The position numbers and the translations under genes are program-made. Shown here piece after piece: positions 34,455 through 43,624 of a stretch of DNA of 64,000 nucleotides (the first letter of the stretch is position 1; every line of letters starts with the position of its first letter). The DNA lies in NCBI RefSeq assembly GCF_003863355.1, contig NZ_QQWG01000008.1, positions 124,001 to 188,000 on the forward strand, given 5' to 3'. Under the pieces are notes generated by a model that did not search any database, was not told the origin of the DNA, and saw nothing but the letters and a program-made list of their open reading frames with translations. The DNA is from Ancylomarina euxina (lineage in GTDB: Bacteria > Bacteroidota > Bacteroidia > Bacteroidales > Marinifilaceae).

Positions 34455-35484
34455 CGAATTAAAAATTAGATTAAAAAAGGACATTAAGTTGTCATTACGA
34501 CTCACACTCATATCTATCGTAATAACACTTTTAATCATGTTCAACAGACTCAATTGGAATATTTTCTATTCTTCCATTATTGTTTCCGCAATGTATTGTT
34601 TTGGATTAGCTATGGGCTGCAGTGTGATTTCCACATTGTTAGACTGGAAATTCAACTGGCATTTGCAAGGGAAAAAGCGTCTAGTGTGGGGCATTATTAT
34701 CACAATCATTTATGTTGTAACAGTTGTTCTACTTATCGATTACTACTTATTAGTGAAACTTCAAAAGTTACCTTACGAGCAATTTTTTAAAGGTCGATTT
34801 TTGTGGATGCATCTTTTCTATATCGTATTGTCATTGGGTATTGCCACTTTTTTTCATGCAAAAGGCTCCATGCAGGCATTGAAAGTCGCTTTAACACAAA
34901 AAGCATTATTGGAGAATCAAAATATTGCCTCTCAATACGAAGCCTTAAAAAATCAGGTCGATCCGCATTTTTTATTCAACAGTTTGAATGTGCTTTCTTC
35001 ATTGGTGGATGAAAATCCAGAAATGGCACAAAAATTTATTAGTAAATTATCACACATCTATCGCTATATTTTAGATCAAAAAAATCAAGAATTGGTAAAC
35101 TTAGAAGAAGAATTGAGTTTTGCTGATAAATACATTTTTCTGCAACAGATAAGATTCGAGGGAGGAGTCAACTATAGTACCGATATTGCTTTTAGTGATA
35201 TGAATAAAACAACTATTCCTTTGGCTCTGCAAATTTTGATAGAAAATATATTTAAGCACAATATCGTATCAGACGAAAAACCGATTAATATTAAGATTGA
35301 AACTGATAATCATTACCTAATTGTAAGCAATAATATCAATCCAAAAAGTACCAAACAAACCTCCCACAAAATGGGATTGGAAAATATTAAAGCTCGCTAC
35401 AATTATTTTACCGATGAGCGTATTATAATAGAAGAAACCGCAGATTTATTTAAGATTAAACTCCCATTGATAAACAGCCAATAA
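34444..35484 (+). CDS. LytS-type membrane sensor histidine kinase
   Basis: A 346-residue kinase of the His_kinase (LytS/YehU) type. Four membrane helices lie in the first 155 residues (TLISIVITLLIMF; IIVSAMYCFGLAMGCSVI; GIIITIIYVVTVVLLIDYYLL; HLFYIVLSLGIATFFHA). The phospho-acceptor motif is NQVDPHFLFNSLNVLSSL, and the ATP-binding domain shows PLALQILIENIFKHN and KMGLENIKARY. The track starts at TTG 34435; I prefer ATG 34444. Its partner regulator begins two bases after the stop. The ligand is unknown, but the position suggests it senses the state of the TonB receptor or its substrate. Confidence 0.93.
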   Translation: MQTSELKIRLKKDIKLSLRLTLISIVITLLIMFNRLNWNIFYSSIIVSAMYCFGLAMGCSVISTLLDWKFNWHLQGKKRLVWGIIITIIYVVTVVLLIDYYLLVKLQKLPYEQFFKGRFLWMHLFYIVLSLGIATFFHAKGSMQALKVALTQKALLENQNIASQYEALKNQVDPHFLFNSLNVLSSLVDENPEMAQKFISKLSHIYRYILDQKNQELVNLEEELSFADKYIFLQQIRFEGGVNYSTDIAFSDMNKTTIPLALQILIENIFKHNIVSDEKPINIKIETDNHYLIVSNNINPKSTKQTSHKMGLENIKARYNYFTDERIIIEETADLFKIKLPLINSQ

Positions 35485-35486
35485 AA

Positions 35487-36245
35487 ATGAATATAGTTAT
35501 AGTTGAAGATGAAAAGCCAGCGGCACGTAGACTAGAACGGATGTTGAACGATCTAGGAGAAAAAGTCAATAAAACACTACATTCAGTAGCCACATCTGTT
35601 AAATGGTTCGAAGAAAATAATCATCCCGATTTAATTTTCTTAGACATTCAGCTTTCTGATGGCTTAAGTTTTGAGATATTCGAAAAAACAAAAATCACAT
35701 GCCAGGTGATTTTCACGACTGCTTACGATGAGTATGCCTTAAAAGCCTTTAAACTAAACAGCATAGACTATTTATTAAAGCCAATTGATGATGAAGATTT
35801 AAAAAAGGCTATGAACAAATACCATCATTTTAACTCTCAAAAAAACGGAGCGAATGAAACATTTAATTTAGAGCAAATAAAGCAACTGTTAAGTACACCT
35901 CAAAAAACTTATAAGGATAGATTTACAGTGAAAGTTGGCCAACATATCCGAAGTATAAAAACCGAAGACGTAGAATGTTTTTACAGTGAGAATAAAGCCA
36001 GTTTTATATTCACCAATACCGAAAGAAATTATCCTGTCGATTTTTCATTAGAACAATTAGAAGAATTACTAGACCCTAGTATATTTTTTAGAGTCAGCCG
36101 TAAGTTTTTTGTCAACATCAATTCTATAAAAGACATATTGGCCTACTCAAATAGCCGCCTGAAAATTAAAATGACCAACTATCAGCAGGATGAAATTATC
36201 GTAAGCCGGGAAAGAGTGAAAGAATTTAAAACCTGGTTAGGCTAA
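35487..36245 (+). CDS. LytTR-family response regulator
   Basis: 252 residues. The receiver domain spans about 1-120, with VEDEKPAARRLERML, the phospho-acceptor Asp in DLIFLDIQLSDG (about 54) and YLLKPIDDEDL. The LytTR DNA-binding domain spans about 148-250 (RFTVKVGQHIRSIKTEDVECF, FFRVSRKFFVNINSI). It pairs with the upstream LytS-type kinase, two bases away. Its likely target is the operon itself. Confidence 0.95.
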   Translation: MNIVIVEDEKPAARRLERMLNDLGEKVNKTLHSVATSVKWFEENNHPDLIFLDIQLSDGLSFEIFEKTKITCQVIFTTAYDEYALKAFKLNSIDYLLKPIDDEDLKKAMNKYHHFNSQKNGANETFNLEQIKQLLSTPQKTYKDRFTVKVGQHIRSIKTEDVECFYSENKASFIFTNTERNYPVDFSLEQLEELLDPSIFFRVSRKFFVNINSIKDILAYSNSRLKIKMTNYQQDEIIVSRERVKEFKTWLG

Positions 36246-36263
36246 GTAGTTCAGTTCAAGGCA

Positions 36264-36297
36264 TAAAAAAAGGAGAAACCCCCAAGTTTCTCCTTTT
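36264..36297. terminator. bidirectional terminator between the LytTR gene and deoD
   Basis: Stem AAAAGGAGAAAC/GTTTCTCCTTTT with A- and T-runs on both sides, between two convergent genes. The neighbouring sequence recurs at 16695-16757. Confidence 0.88.
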
Positions 36298-36322
36298 GTA
36301 ATGCAATCTATTTAGATCTAAA

Positions 36323-37039
36323 TTATTGCTTGATTGCAGTTTCCAAACCGATTGTAATCATTGTATTCAATGAGGTCTGACGCTCTTCAGCGGTTGTTTC
36401 TTCTCCTGTTAAAATATGATCGCTAACGGTTAAAATAGCCAATGCTTTTGCCTTATGACGAGCTGCGATGGTATATAAAGCTGTGGCTTCCATTTCTACA
36501 GCTAGAACGCCATAGTCAGCCCAAATTTTAAATGGCTCTGGATTATTATCCAAGTCGTGATAAAAAATATCAGACGTTAAGGTTGATCCTACTTTAATAT
36601 TAACACCTTGTTCTTTGGCTGACTGGTGCGCATCGGTCAACAAACCAAAATCAGCACATGGAGCATAATCCATCCCTCTGAAAAGGTTTTTGTTCATTGC
36701 TGAATCTGTACAAGAAGTCATAGCAAGAATCACATCAAAAACTTTTACATCGTGATTAAACGAGCCACAAGTTCCAATGCGAATCACATTCTTCACACCA
36801 TATTGAGTAATTAATTCGTGAGTATAAATACCAATTGAAGGCACACCCATACCTGTTCCCTGTACAGAAATACGCTTTCCTTTATAGGTACCTGTAAAAC
36901 CCAACATGTTTCTCACTTTGTTATAACAAACAACATCTTCAAGAAAATTGTCTGCAATATATTTTGCTCTTAGTGGATCTCCAGGTAAAAGAATCGTTTC
37001 TGCAATATCACCCATTTTAGCCTCGTTATGCGCGCTCAT
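36323..37039 (-). CDS. deoD: purine-nucleoside phosphorylase, DeoD type
   Basis: Cleaves purine nucleosides with phosphate to free base and ribose-1-phosphate. The 238-residue protein has the hexameric DeoD signatures: [19 protein letters not shown] (about 15-33), [15 protein letters not shown] (about 63-77), [11 protein letters not shown] with the phosphate-site Arg, [13 protein letters not shown] (ribose/base site) and [14 protein letters not shown] with the catalytic Asp. A single-gene unit. Its terminator is shared with the convergent LytTR gene. Confidence 0.96.
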   Translation of the reverse strand: MSAHNEAKMGDIAETILLPGDPLRAKYIADNFLEDVVCYNKVRNMLGFTGTYKGKRISVQGTGMGVPSIGIYTHELITQYGVKNVIRIGTCGSFNHDVKVFDVILAMTSCTDSAMNKNLFRGMDYAPCADFGLLTDAHQSAKEQGVNIKVGSTLTSDIFYHDLDNNPEPFKIWADYGVLAVEMEATALYTIAARHKAKALAILTVSDHILTGEETTAEERQTSLNTMITIGLETAIKQ

Positions 37040-37318
37040 AATATCTATTTTTTAATGTTTTATTATTAAAAATGTAGTTCCAAGAACAATCTATAACAAC
37101 ATAAATTGCACAAGGATACACAAATCTACAAAAGATTATAAACACTTTCAACGAAAAGAGATGGATGATATAAATGGTTGGATTGTAGTGATCCTAAATT
37201 GGTAAAAGGTTAAATTACCCCTAATAAAACCCCTGTTTACTTCTTTTAGGATTTTCAGCTTGCTAAAATAATGCTTTTGATTGGTGTTTCAAAATTAGGG
37301 ATCATAAAATAACACAAC

Positions 37319-37771
37319 TTACCTTTTCTTCTGAAAAAAACACTTTACCAAACTAGCGCACTCTTCCTCTAAAACCCCCTTTACAAGCTCGGTTCTTGGA
37401 TGTAATGGTGAAGGTGAAAATGCTGTATAACCTCTTTTCTTATCGCCTGCACCATAAACAATTCGACTTATTTGCGACCATGCTAAGGCACCAGCACACA
37501 TATTACAAGGCTCTAAGGTCACATATAGAGAGCAATCCTTTAAATACTTTCCTCCTAAATAATTTGCAGCAGCAGTGATAGCCTGCATCTCAGCATGAGC
37601 AGTGACATCGTTTAAGCGTTCGGTTAAATTGTGAGCTCTTGCAATAATTCTATTATTACATACGACAATAGCTCCCACAGGAATTTCATCCTCATCAAAA
37701 GCCTTATGCGCTTCTTCCAAAGCTTGCCTCATAAAATATTCATCAGAAAATGGATTAATCGTATCTCCCAT
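37319..37771 (-). CDS. nucleoside/tRNA adenosine deaminase family protein (TadA-like)
   Basis: Zinc deaminase of the CDA superfamily, 150 residues. The zinc site is THAEMQAI (HAE, His and catalytic Glu, about 54-57) and EPCNMCAGALAWSQI (PCxxC, about 84-88), with the TadA-like sequence RIVYGAGDKKRGY after it. Overall it matches the bacterial tRNA(Arg) A34 deaminase that makes inosine in the ACG anticodon, although guanine-deaminase-like relatives share this pattern. It is a single-gene unit between deoD and aspS. Confidence 0.85.
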   Translation of the reverse strand: MGDTINPFSDEYFMRQALEEAHKAFDEDEIPVGAIVVCNNRIIARAHNLTERLNDVTAHAEMQAITAAANYLGGKYLKDCSLYVTLEPCNMCAGALAWSQISRIVYGAGDKKRGYTAFSPSPLHPRTELVKGVLEEECASLVKCFFQKKR

Positions 37772-37914
37772 AAGAGTTATAAATAAAGAATTATTATCGT
37801 TGAATGTTACTAATCAAATTAGAATAAGGAGCTACAGTTTTGTAGCTAAACAAGATAAAATGCAAAAGCCTGCCCTATTTCAAAAAAAATCTATTCTAAT
37901 TCACAAAAACTTAG

Positions 37915-37922
37915 TATTTTCG
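37915..37922 (+). promoter_or_regulatory. probable aspS promoter -7 box (TATTTTCG)
   Basis: Fits TAnnTTTG with one change (C for T), 24 nt before the aspS start; the -33 element is weak. Confidence 0.45.
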
Positions 37923-37946
37923 CAAAGTTAATAAAATAGGAATAAG

Positions 37947-39707
37947 ATGTATAGAACTCATACTTGTGGTGAATTAAGAATTCAGAATATAAAAGAAACT
38001 GTAACCCTTAGTGGTTGGGTACAAAAAGCTCGTGACCTAGGAGGAATGACCTTTGTCGATCTTCGTGATCGTTATGGTATTACTCAATTTGTTTTCGATA
38101 TGGAAACCAATCCAGAGCTTTGTGCTCAGGCTAGAAAATTAGGTCGTGAATTTGTTGTTGCAATTACAGGAACCATTCATGAACGTCAAAGTAAAAACTC
38201 AAAAATACCAACTGGTGATATTGAGATTATTGCTGAGAAGATTGAAGTATTGAGTAAATCAGTTACGCCTCCTTTTACTATTGAAGATAATACGGATGGC
38301 GGAGACGAGCTAAGAATGAAGTATCGTTACCTTGACCTACGTCGTAGCTGTGTTCGTGAGAATTTAGTATTGCGTCACAAAATGGGTATCGAGATTCGTA
38401 ATTTCCTTGATCAATTAGATTTTATTGAAACCGAAACACCTGTATTGATTAAGTCGACTCCAGAAGGAGCTCGTGACTTTATCGTACCATCACGTATGAA
38501 TCCAGGTGAGTTTTATGCTTTGCCACAGTCGCCTCAGGTATTCAAACAACTGTTAATGATTTCTGGTTTCGACCGTTATTACCAAATTGTAAAATGTTTC
38601 CGCGACGAAGACCTTCGTGCTGACCGTCAGCCTGAATTTACTCAGATTGATTGCGAGATGGCATTTGTTGAACAAGACGATATCTTAAATACTTTCGAAA
38701 ACTTAACGAAGCATTTATTCAAAAAATTGAAGAATGTTGAGTTGAACTTCGATTTCCCTAAGTTAGACTATGCGGATGCCATGACTTACTATGGTAACGA
38801 CAAACCAGATACACGTTTCGAAATGAAATTTGTAGACTTAAGCGTTATTGCTAAGGGGAACGATTTCAAAGTATTTGATGAAGCTGAATATATTGGTGCA
38901 ATCTGTGCGACAGGTTGTGCAAACTACACGCGTAAGCAATTGGATCAGTTAACTGATTTTGTGAAAAAACCACAAATTGGTGCTAAAGGATTGGTTTACG
39001 TAAAATATAACGAAGATGGTTCATTCAAATCATCTGTAGATAAATTCTACTCTACCGAACACTTACAAAAGTGGGCTGAAGCTTGTAACGCCAAGCCAGG
39101 CGACCTATTATTAGTTCTTGTTGGTGATCGTAACACAACGCTTCCTCAACTTTCTGAGTTGCGTCTTGAAATGGGTTCTCAACTTGGACTTAGAGATAAT
39201 GAGAAGTTCTCTCCACTTTGGGTTGTAGATTTCCCTCTATTGGAGTGGGATGGCGACAATAAGCGTTTCCATGCGATGCACCATCCATTTACATCGCCTA
39301 AGAAAGATGATCTTCACTTATTGAATACCGATCCAGGTGCTGTTCGTGCTAATGCATACGACTTGGTTATTAATGGTGTTGAGATTGGTGGTGGTTCTAT
39401 CCGAATTCACGATACTGAACTTCAAGCTCAAATGTTCAAACATTTAGGTTTTACCGATGAAGAAGCTCAAGAACAATTTGGTTTCCTTATGAATGCATTT
39501 AAATATGGTGCACCTCCTCATGGCGGTATTGCTTTCGGATTTGACCGTTTAGCTTCACTATTTGCAGGCATAGAATCTATTCGTGACGTCATTGCTTTCC
39601 CGAAAAACAATTCGGGTCGCGATGTTATGATCGATTCTCCATCTACAGTATCAGATGCACAACTGGTTGAGTTAAACCTAGCATTACGAGAGATTAAAAA
39701 GAAGTAA
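37947..39707 (+). CDS. aspS: aspartyl-tRNA synthetase
   Basis: Class II aminoacyl-tRNA synthetase for tRNA-Asp (586 residues, the bacterial type with GAD insertion). The N-terminal OB-fold anticodon-binding domain (about 1-105) includes [20 protein letters not shown]. Motif 1 lies near [20 protein letters not shown], motif 2 is [18 protein letters not shown], the GAD insertion spans about 285-420, and motif 3 is [15 protein letters not shown]. All catalytic residues appear intact. It is a single-gene unit with a terminator. Confidence 0.98.
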   Translation: MYRTHTCGELRIQNIKETVTLSGWVQKARDLGGMTFVDLRDRYGITQFVFDMETNPELCAQARKLGREFVVAITGTIHERQSKNSKIPTGDIEIIAEKIEVLSKSVTPPFTIEDNTDGGDELRMKYRYLDLRRSCVRENLVLRHKMGIEIRNFLDQLDFIETETPVLIKSTPEGARDFIVPSRMNPGEFYALPQSPQVFKQLLMISGFDRYYQIVKCFRDEDLRADRQPEFTQIDCEMAFVEQDDILNTFENLTKHLFKKLKNVELNFDFPKLDYADAMTYYGNDKPDTRFEMKFVDLSVIAKGNDFKVFDEAEYIGAICATGCANYTRKQLDQLTDFVKKPQIGAKGLVYVKYNEDGSFKSSVDKFYSTEHLQKWAEACNAKPGDLLLVLVGDRNTTLPQLSELRLEMGSQLGLRDNEKFSPLWVVDFPLLEWDGDNKRFHAMHHPFTSPKKDDLHLLNTDPGAVRANAYDLVINGVEIGGGSIRIHDTELQAQMFKHLGFTDEEAQEQFGFLMNAFKYGAPPHGGIAFGFDRLASLFAGIESIRDVIAFPKNNSGRDVMIDSPSTVSDAQLVELNLALREIKKK

Positions 39708-39729
39708 TTCTTAAACTCATTGGATATAA

Positions 39730-39764
39730 CAAAGGCCGTCTCTCATGAGATGGCCTTTGTATTT
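39730..39764 (+). terminator. terminator of aspS
   Basis: Stem CAAAGGCCGTCTC/GAGATGGCCTTTG with loop TCAT and one G-T wobble, followed by TATTTT. Confidence 0.88.
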
Positions 39765-39790
39765 TCGGCTAATAGCTATATCTATTGCAT

Positions 39791-39822
39791 AAAAAAACCA
39801 TCGAATAAAATCCGATGGTTTT
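39791..39822 (-). terminator. terminator of the 39847 gene unit
   Basis: Stem AAAACCATCG/CGATGGTTTT with a T-run on the minus strand (complement of 39791-39797). Confidence 0.8.
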
Positions 39823-39846
39823 GAAATATCTAACAGATTGGAAATA

Positions 39847-40128
39847 CTATTCCATATCTTCTTCCTCTTTTTGATTAACAAGGCCTTGTTCGCGCTTTAT
39901 CATATCTTTATACATGCCACGCATAAACAAACAACCATGCTTTACTGCTTCATCCTTACTTTGGAAATTAGCTTTAATTAGATGATGCTCGCTCATTTCA
40001 AGCTCTGGATCGTCAGTATAGAAATAAATACTAACATTGGGTCTTCCACCCTTTTTCTTAATATCTAGTCCTAACCAGGTTTCAAAAACCTCACCATCAA
40101 CCTTTATATGTCGTTTAAACTTTATCAT
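39847..40128 (-). CDS. small hypothetical cytoplasmic protein
   Basis: A protein of 93 residues from ATG 40128 (MIKFKRHIKVDGEVFETWLG); the track start is a GTG eight codons earlier. It is a compact alpha/beta-looking protein with an acidic tail (NQKEEEDME). HLIKANFQSKDEAVKHGCLFMRGMY resembles a helix-containing small domain, but I recognise no family. It follows the 67-residue membrane protein after 36 nt and ends at a terminator. Confidence 0.6.
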   Translation of the reverse strand: MIKFKRHIKVDGEVFETWLGLDIKKKGGRPNVSIYFYTDDPELEMSEHHLIKANFQSKDEAVKHGCLFMRGMYKDMIKREQGLVNQKEEEDME

Positions 40129-40164
40129 TTCAATTCTATTACTTGATAACACAAAATTAGAGCT

Positions 40165-40368
40165 TTACTTTTCTTGCTCCAAATCCTTTATTTTCTTTTC
40201 CATATTATTTACAAGAACCATAGTTAGTGTTAAGATAAACATCACAAACACTTCAATGTAAATACCTGTTTTATCCCCAGCTTCTCCTGTTGAATGTAGA
40301 AGGTTTAAAACACTTGCTACCATAATTAGAAAGGTAGACATTATCAAAAGAAATTTAATCAGTTTCAT
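40165..40368 (-). CDS. small two-helix membrane protein
   Basis: A 67-residue protein with two hydrophobic helices (about 3-23 and 37-54) and a charged C-terminal helix (NMEKKIKDLEQEK). No family is recognised. It is placed between the acyltransferase gene and the 93-residue gene, on the same strand with short spacing. Confidence 0.55.
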   Translation of the reverse strand: MKLIKFLLIMSTFLIMVASVLNLLHSTGEAGDKTGIYIEVFVMFILTLTMVLVNNMEKKIKDLEQEK

Positions 40369-40409
40369 CCTTATTAATATTGGTATGAGTAATTGATATC
40401 AATTAAATC

Positions 40410-41576
40410 TTATAAGTTATCATGTATAAAATCAGGTTTTGTTAACTCGATCTGATTTTTCACTGGATTCGCATATATTTCAAAGAAAATTTCCTTAAGC
40501 CTTTCATGATCAACATCAACAGTTCCCAATTTTTTATCCATATGTTTCAGGAACAATTCCTTTTCCTCATCCGTATATTTATCTTGATATTCGTCAGTCT
40601 TATTCAAAATATCAAAAGCAATATAGTTGTCCGGCCAAAGTTTGAAATTCTTATGAATCTTATAGTCAATCAAATCAGCCAAAGCTTTAAGCTTATCACG
40701 GCTATCATCCATTTCTTCTATCACATCAAGCATCTCCGAAATTGGCTTCCCAACTCGAAAATGAACGCGTCCCTTTTCATTAATTAGCCCCTTAAGCATG
40801 CTTAATAAATCATCCTTTGGAGTTTTCTTATAGCCCTCTTCCGTTTCTTTCAAGAAGCGTTCACGTGACTTTAAAGCATCACATGGCTCATACTCATACG
40901 AAATAGCAACAGGAACAATTCTTAAAGATTTAAAATGCTCAGAGAAGCTTTTATTACCACTCATCTGTAACATTTTTAATAAACTTTGTTGAGTTCTATC
41001 GTCACCATCCTTTGTTCTTCCCTCGCGCTGTGCTATCCAAACCGAAGATTTCTTCGTATTTATAGCATGGTCGATATATGATGAAAGATGATTTGAGTTT
41101 ACCAACATATCACGCACCGACGAATTTCGCTTGACAACAAAACTTTTATTAAGCTTTACCAAGTCGCTAATCCAGGGTTTGATCAATAAATTAGATCCGA
41201 TCGCAATTTCAGTTGTCGAAAAATTATTTCGATATAACAGAATATTCAGAAGAGCAGAATCTAGAATAATATCTCGGTGATCGGATATAAAAAGGTAACT
41301 CTCGTTATTATCCAATTTATCTAATCCTTCGATACTTATTCCTTTTGTCGTATTTTTTATAATATTATTCGCCAAGGGGACAATGAACATCGACTGAAAA
41401 TCGTCAACCGTTTTGACCTGTGACAAACTACCTTCAATTTTTTCTCGAGATAAATCGGGAAATAATTGTAAAGCAAATTTTAAAAAATCGTCATTATTAA
41501 TTAATCGTTCTATTACTTCCGGTACTTCGGAGTCGCAATAAGGACGTATATCATCATATTCTGATTCAGAAATCAT
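40410..41576 (-). CDS. PlsB/PlsC-type glycerol-phosphate acyltransferase family protein
   Basis: A 388-residue membrane-associated acyltransferase. Motif I reads LFISDHRDIILDSALLN (about 115-131, the catalytic HxxxxxD variant seen in Bacteroidota relatives of PlsB). The lysophosphatidate/glycerol-phosphate-binding motif appears as AQREGRTKDGDDRTQQSLLK (about 195-214), and RIVPVAISYEYEPCD follows as motif IV. There is no N-terminal membrane helix. It is probably involved in phospholipid synthesis; the exact acyl acceptor is uncertain. It is the first gene of a three-gene run with two small proteins. Confidence 0.82.
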   Translation of the reverse strand: MISESEYDDIRPYCDSEVPEVIERLINNDDFLKFALQLFPDLSREKIEGSLSQVKTVDDFQSMFIVPLANNIIKNTTKGISIEGLDKLDNNESYLFISDHRDIILDSALLNILLYRNNFSTTEIAIGSNLLIKPWISDLVKLNKSFVVKRNSSVRDMLVNSNHLSSYIDHAINTKKSSVWIAQREGRTKDGDDRTQQSLLKMLQMSGNKSFSEHFKSLRIVPVAISYEYEPCDALKSRERFLKETEEGYKKTPKDDLLSMLKGLINEKGRVHFRVGKPISEMLDVIEEMDDSRDKLKALADLIDYKIHKNFKLWPDNYIAFDILNKTDEYQDKYTDEEKELFLKHMDKKLGTVDVDHERLKEIFFEIYANPVKNQIELTKPDFIHDNL

Positions 41577-41689
41577 TATCTAATCGGATTGGTTTTAAGG
41601 AACTGCAAAAATAAGTAAATAAAATGGATTATCTAAATAGTGATGCATGATACAAACTCATTTCTCTCTATATCAAACACTAAAATACA

Positions 41690-41727
41690 AAAGCAGTTGC
41701 TAAAACTTTTCATTTAGCAACTGCTTT
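41690..41727 (-). terminator. terminator of the BlaI-M56/M23 operon
   Basis: Perfect 15-bp stem AAAGCAGTTGCTAAA/TTTAGCAACTGCTTT with loop ACTTTTCA, followed on the minus strand by TTTTGTATTTT. An 18-bp perfect palindrome TAAGTGTTTAAACACTTA (41737-41754) lies between it and the stop codon. Confidence 0.82.
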
Positions 41728-41765
41728 CGAATATTTTAAGTGTTTAAACACTTATTGACTGTTCA

Positions 41766-43112
41766 TTACTTCCTTTTAAGGCTGGTTAAATCAATCAGGT
41801 CAGCAGGATTAATATTCGCGCCATTCTTCTTAATTTCAAAGTGCAAGTGTGGACCAGTAGAAATTCCTGATGTGCCTACAAAACCAATAACATCACCTTT
41901 TTTCACTTGCTCTCCTAACTCAACAGAATAAGCATCCAACTGAGAATAAAGGCTCGCAATATCCCCATCATGCTGGATAATGATAAAACGCCCATAGGCT
42001 TTACCTTCCACATGATTTGCCTGAAGCTTCTTTATTAATCCATCGGCAACGGCATAAATTGGAGTTCCTTTTGGAGCTGCAATATCAAGGCCCGCATGAA
42101 ACAACTTTTTTTTCTTAATTGGATGCATTCTTTCTCCATATGGCGACGAAATCCACACCTTTTCAGCTGGCTTTATTGGAGACGAAAAACTCTCCCTATT
42201 TGATGAAATATTCATCTCAGGATCATCTGCTTTAATTTCAGAATAATCAAAGCTCAACATCGAGATTATGAGAACTGGAAGTATAAGTATCAGCTTCAAA
42301 TGAGCCCATACTGATGTATTTGATTTTTTAATCATTTTTATACGTTTTAGAGTTAATGAAGATTTAAATGCACTTGTCAAGTTGAAGTTCATTCGACTTT
42401 CAATATGCTGAACCAAACACTTTTGGTAACTAATCTTGTTTGTATCATTGATGACACAGGCTTGATCAGCACAGTATTCGTGTACTTCGACTAAAGCATT
42501 TTTTACTAGATAGATAATAGGATTAAACCAGAAAAAGGCCTTGAGTAATTCTATTATAAGCAAATCGATACTATGCAACTGTTTTGAATGAATTGACTCG
42601 TGCAAAAGAATCTGCTTATTTTCTGTCTTCGAAAGAATTGACGGATTCCAAAAGACATAATTAAAGAAAGAATAAGGTGAGTGTGCTTGCTCTAAATAAA
42701 TCAAGTTCAAATCACCTTCTTTTTTTATTTCATTGGCTCGAATGATTTTAAAAATTGAAACTAAATTTAAAATGAATCGACCTAAAATTGTTAAAACACC
42801 AAGGCTATACAAAAGTGTCATCCAAAAACCAGAGTCAAAAATAATCTTCTGTGAAGAATCAGACTCTCCGATAATAAGTTGATCTTCGATAGAATTTTCA
42901 AATTCCCAAACAACCTGATTCACTTTAGCCAATTCCTCATGTTCAATCGTAAAACTAATTGAGGGTAGAACTAATGAAAACAGAATGGCCGTGAGTAAAT
43001 AAACGCGATTCCTCTTGACGTGTGTTTCCTTTGCTAATACAAGTTGATAAAAACCATAGAATATGGCAAGGTACAGGCCTGATTTGATCGAATATAGAAT
43101 AAAATCAATCAT
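41766..43112 (-). CDS. M56 (BlaR1-like) membrane sensor peptidase fused to an M23 endopeptidase domain
   Basis: A 448-residue two-part protein. Residues about 1-290 form a BlaR1/MecR1-type M56 membrane domain: four helices and the zinc motif LLHESIHSKQLHSIDLL (HExxH), with LVEVHEYCADQACVI as the second conserved region. Residues about 320-440 form a periplasmic M23 (LytM) peptidoglycan endopeptidase domain with FHAGLDIAAPKGTPIYAVADG and TGPHLHFEIKKNG, so the HxxxD and HxH zinc ligands are intact. The penicillin-sensing domain of true BlaR1 is replaced by M23. The start is ATG 43112, overlapping the blaI-like stop by 8 nt; the track start 43148 lies inside that gene. It probably senses or cuts cell wall and inactivates the BlaI repressor. 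Confidence 0.9.
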   Translation of the reverse strand: MIDFILYSIKSGLYLAIFYGFYQLVLAKETHVKRNRVYLLTAILFSLVLPSISFTIEHEELAKVNQVVWEFENSIEDQLIIGESDSSQKIIFDSGFWMTLLYSLGVLTILGRFILNLVSIFKIIRANEIKKEGDLNLIYLEQAHSPYSFFNYVFWNPSILSKTENKQILLHESIHSKQLHSIDLLIIELLKAFFWFNPIIYLVKNALVEVHEYCADQACVINDTNKISYQKCLVQHIESRMNFNLTSAFKSSLTLKRIKMIKKSNTSVWAHLKLILILPVLIISMLSFDYSEIKADDPEMNISSNRESFSSPIKPAEKVWISSPYGERMHPIKKKKLFHAGLDIAAPKGTPIYAVADGLIKKLQANHVEGKAYGRFIIIQHDGDIASLYSQLDAYSVELGEQVKKGDVIGFVGTSGISTGPHLHFEIKKNGANINPADLIDLTSLKRK

Positions 43113-43491
43113 CAGGATTGGCTTTTTTGTTTTGAATTTGCTCTTCAATTAAAGCTTTCATTTCTTCCAATTCACTTAAAGATAAATCTTGTTCTTTGGT
43201 GAAAAATGAAGCAAAACCTTTGGCTGAGTTATTAAAGAAACTTTTAATCATTCCTGACATAAACTCACGGGCGTAAACTTTTTTAGGCACAATAGGGAAA
43301 TACTGATTGGTTTTACCAAAGGTCTCAAATCCAATAAATCCCTTTTTAACCAGAATCCTAATCACAGTAGCAACCGTTGTATTAGCTGGTCGTGGTTCTG
43401 GGAATTCTGATACAATATCCTTAAGGAAAGCTTTTTCCAACTTCCATAGGTATTGCATAATTTGTTCTTCTGCTTTTGTCAATTCTTTCAT
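43105..43491 (-). CDS. BlaI/MecI/CopY-family transcriptional repressor
   Basis: A 128-residue winged-helix repressor. The N-terminal domain has KELTKAEEQIMQYLWKLEKAFLKDIV and NTTVATVIRILVKKGFIGFE, the standard BlaI recognition helix region; the C-terminal half (FMSGMIKSFFNNSAKGFASFF) is the dimerisation part. It is followed with an 8-nt overlap by the M56/M23 protein that should inactivate it. A 22-bp perfect palindrome lies 11 nt upstream of the start and is the likely autoregulatory operator. Confidence 0.94.
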   Translation of the reverse strand: MKELTKAEEQIMQYLWKLEKAFLKDIVSEFPEPRPANTTVATVIRILVKKGFIGFETFGKTNQYFPIVPKKVYAREFMSGMIKSFFNNSAKGFASFFTKEQDLSLSELEEMKALIEEQIQNKKANPDD

Positions 43492-43501
43492 AAGTCAAAC
43501 A

Positions 43502-43523
43502 TACGACTAAATATTTAGTCGTA
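43502..43523. promoter_or_regulatory. probable BlaI-type operator (22-bp perfect palindrome)
   Basis: TACGACTAAATATTTAGTCGTA, 11 nt before the repressor start and about 100 nt before the divergent lipoprotein gene. BlaI/MecI operators are palindromes of this size with an AT-rich centre. A weaker half-similar dyad ACTATTTTTATAGT follows at 43526-43539. Confidence 0.75.
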
Positions 43524-43624
43524 CAACTATTTTTATAGTCAACTCATATTAAAATTTGTTAAAGCTCTTTTAATTCTATACAATAAATACGATATTGATA
43601 ACTCAAAAATCAAACACACATCCA

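Noticed and set aside
41737-41754. Perfect 18-bp palindrome TAAGTGTTTAAACACTTA as an operator
   Set aside because: It lies after the stop codon of the M56/M23 gene next to a terminator, with no promoter that it would control; noted under the terminator only.
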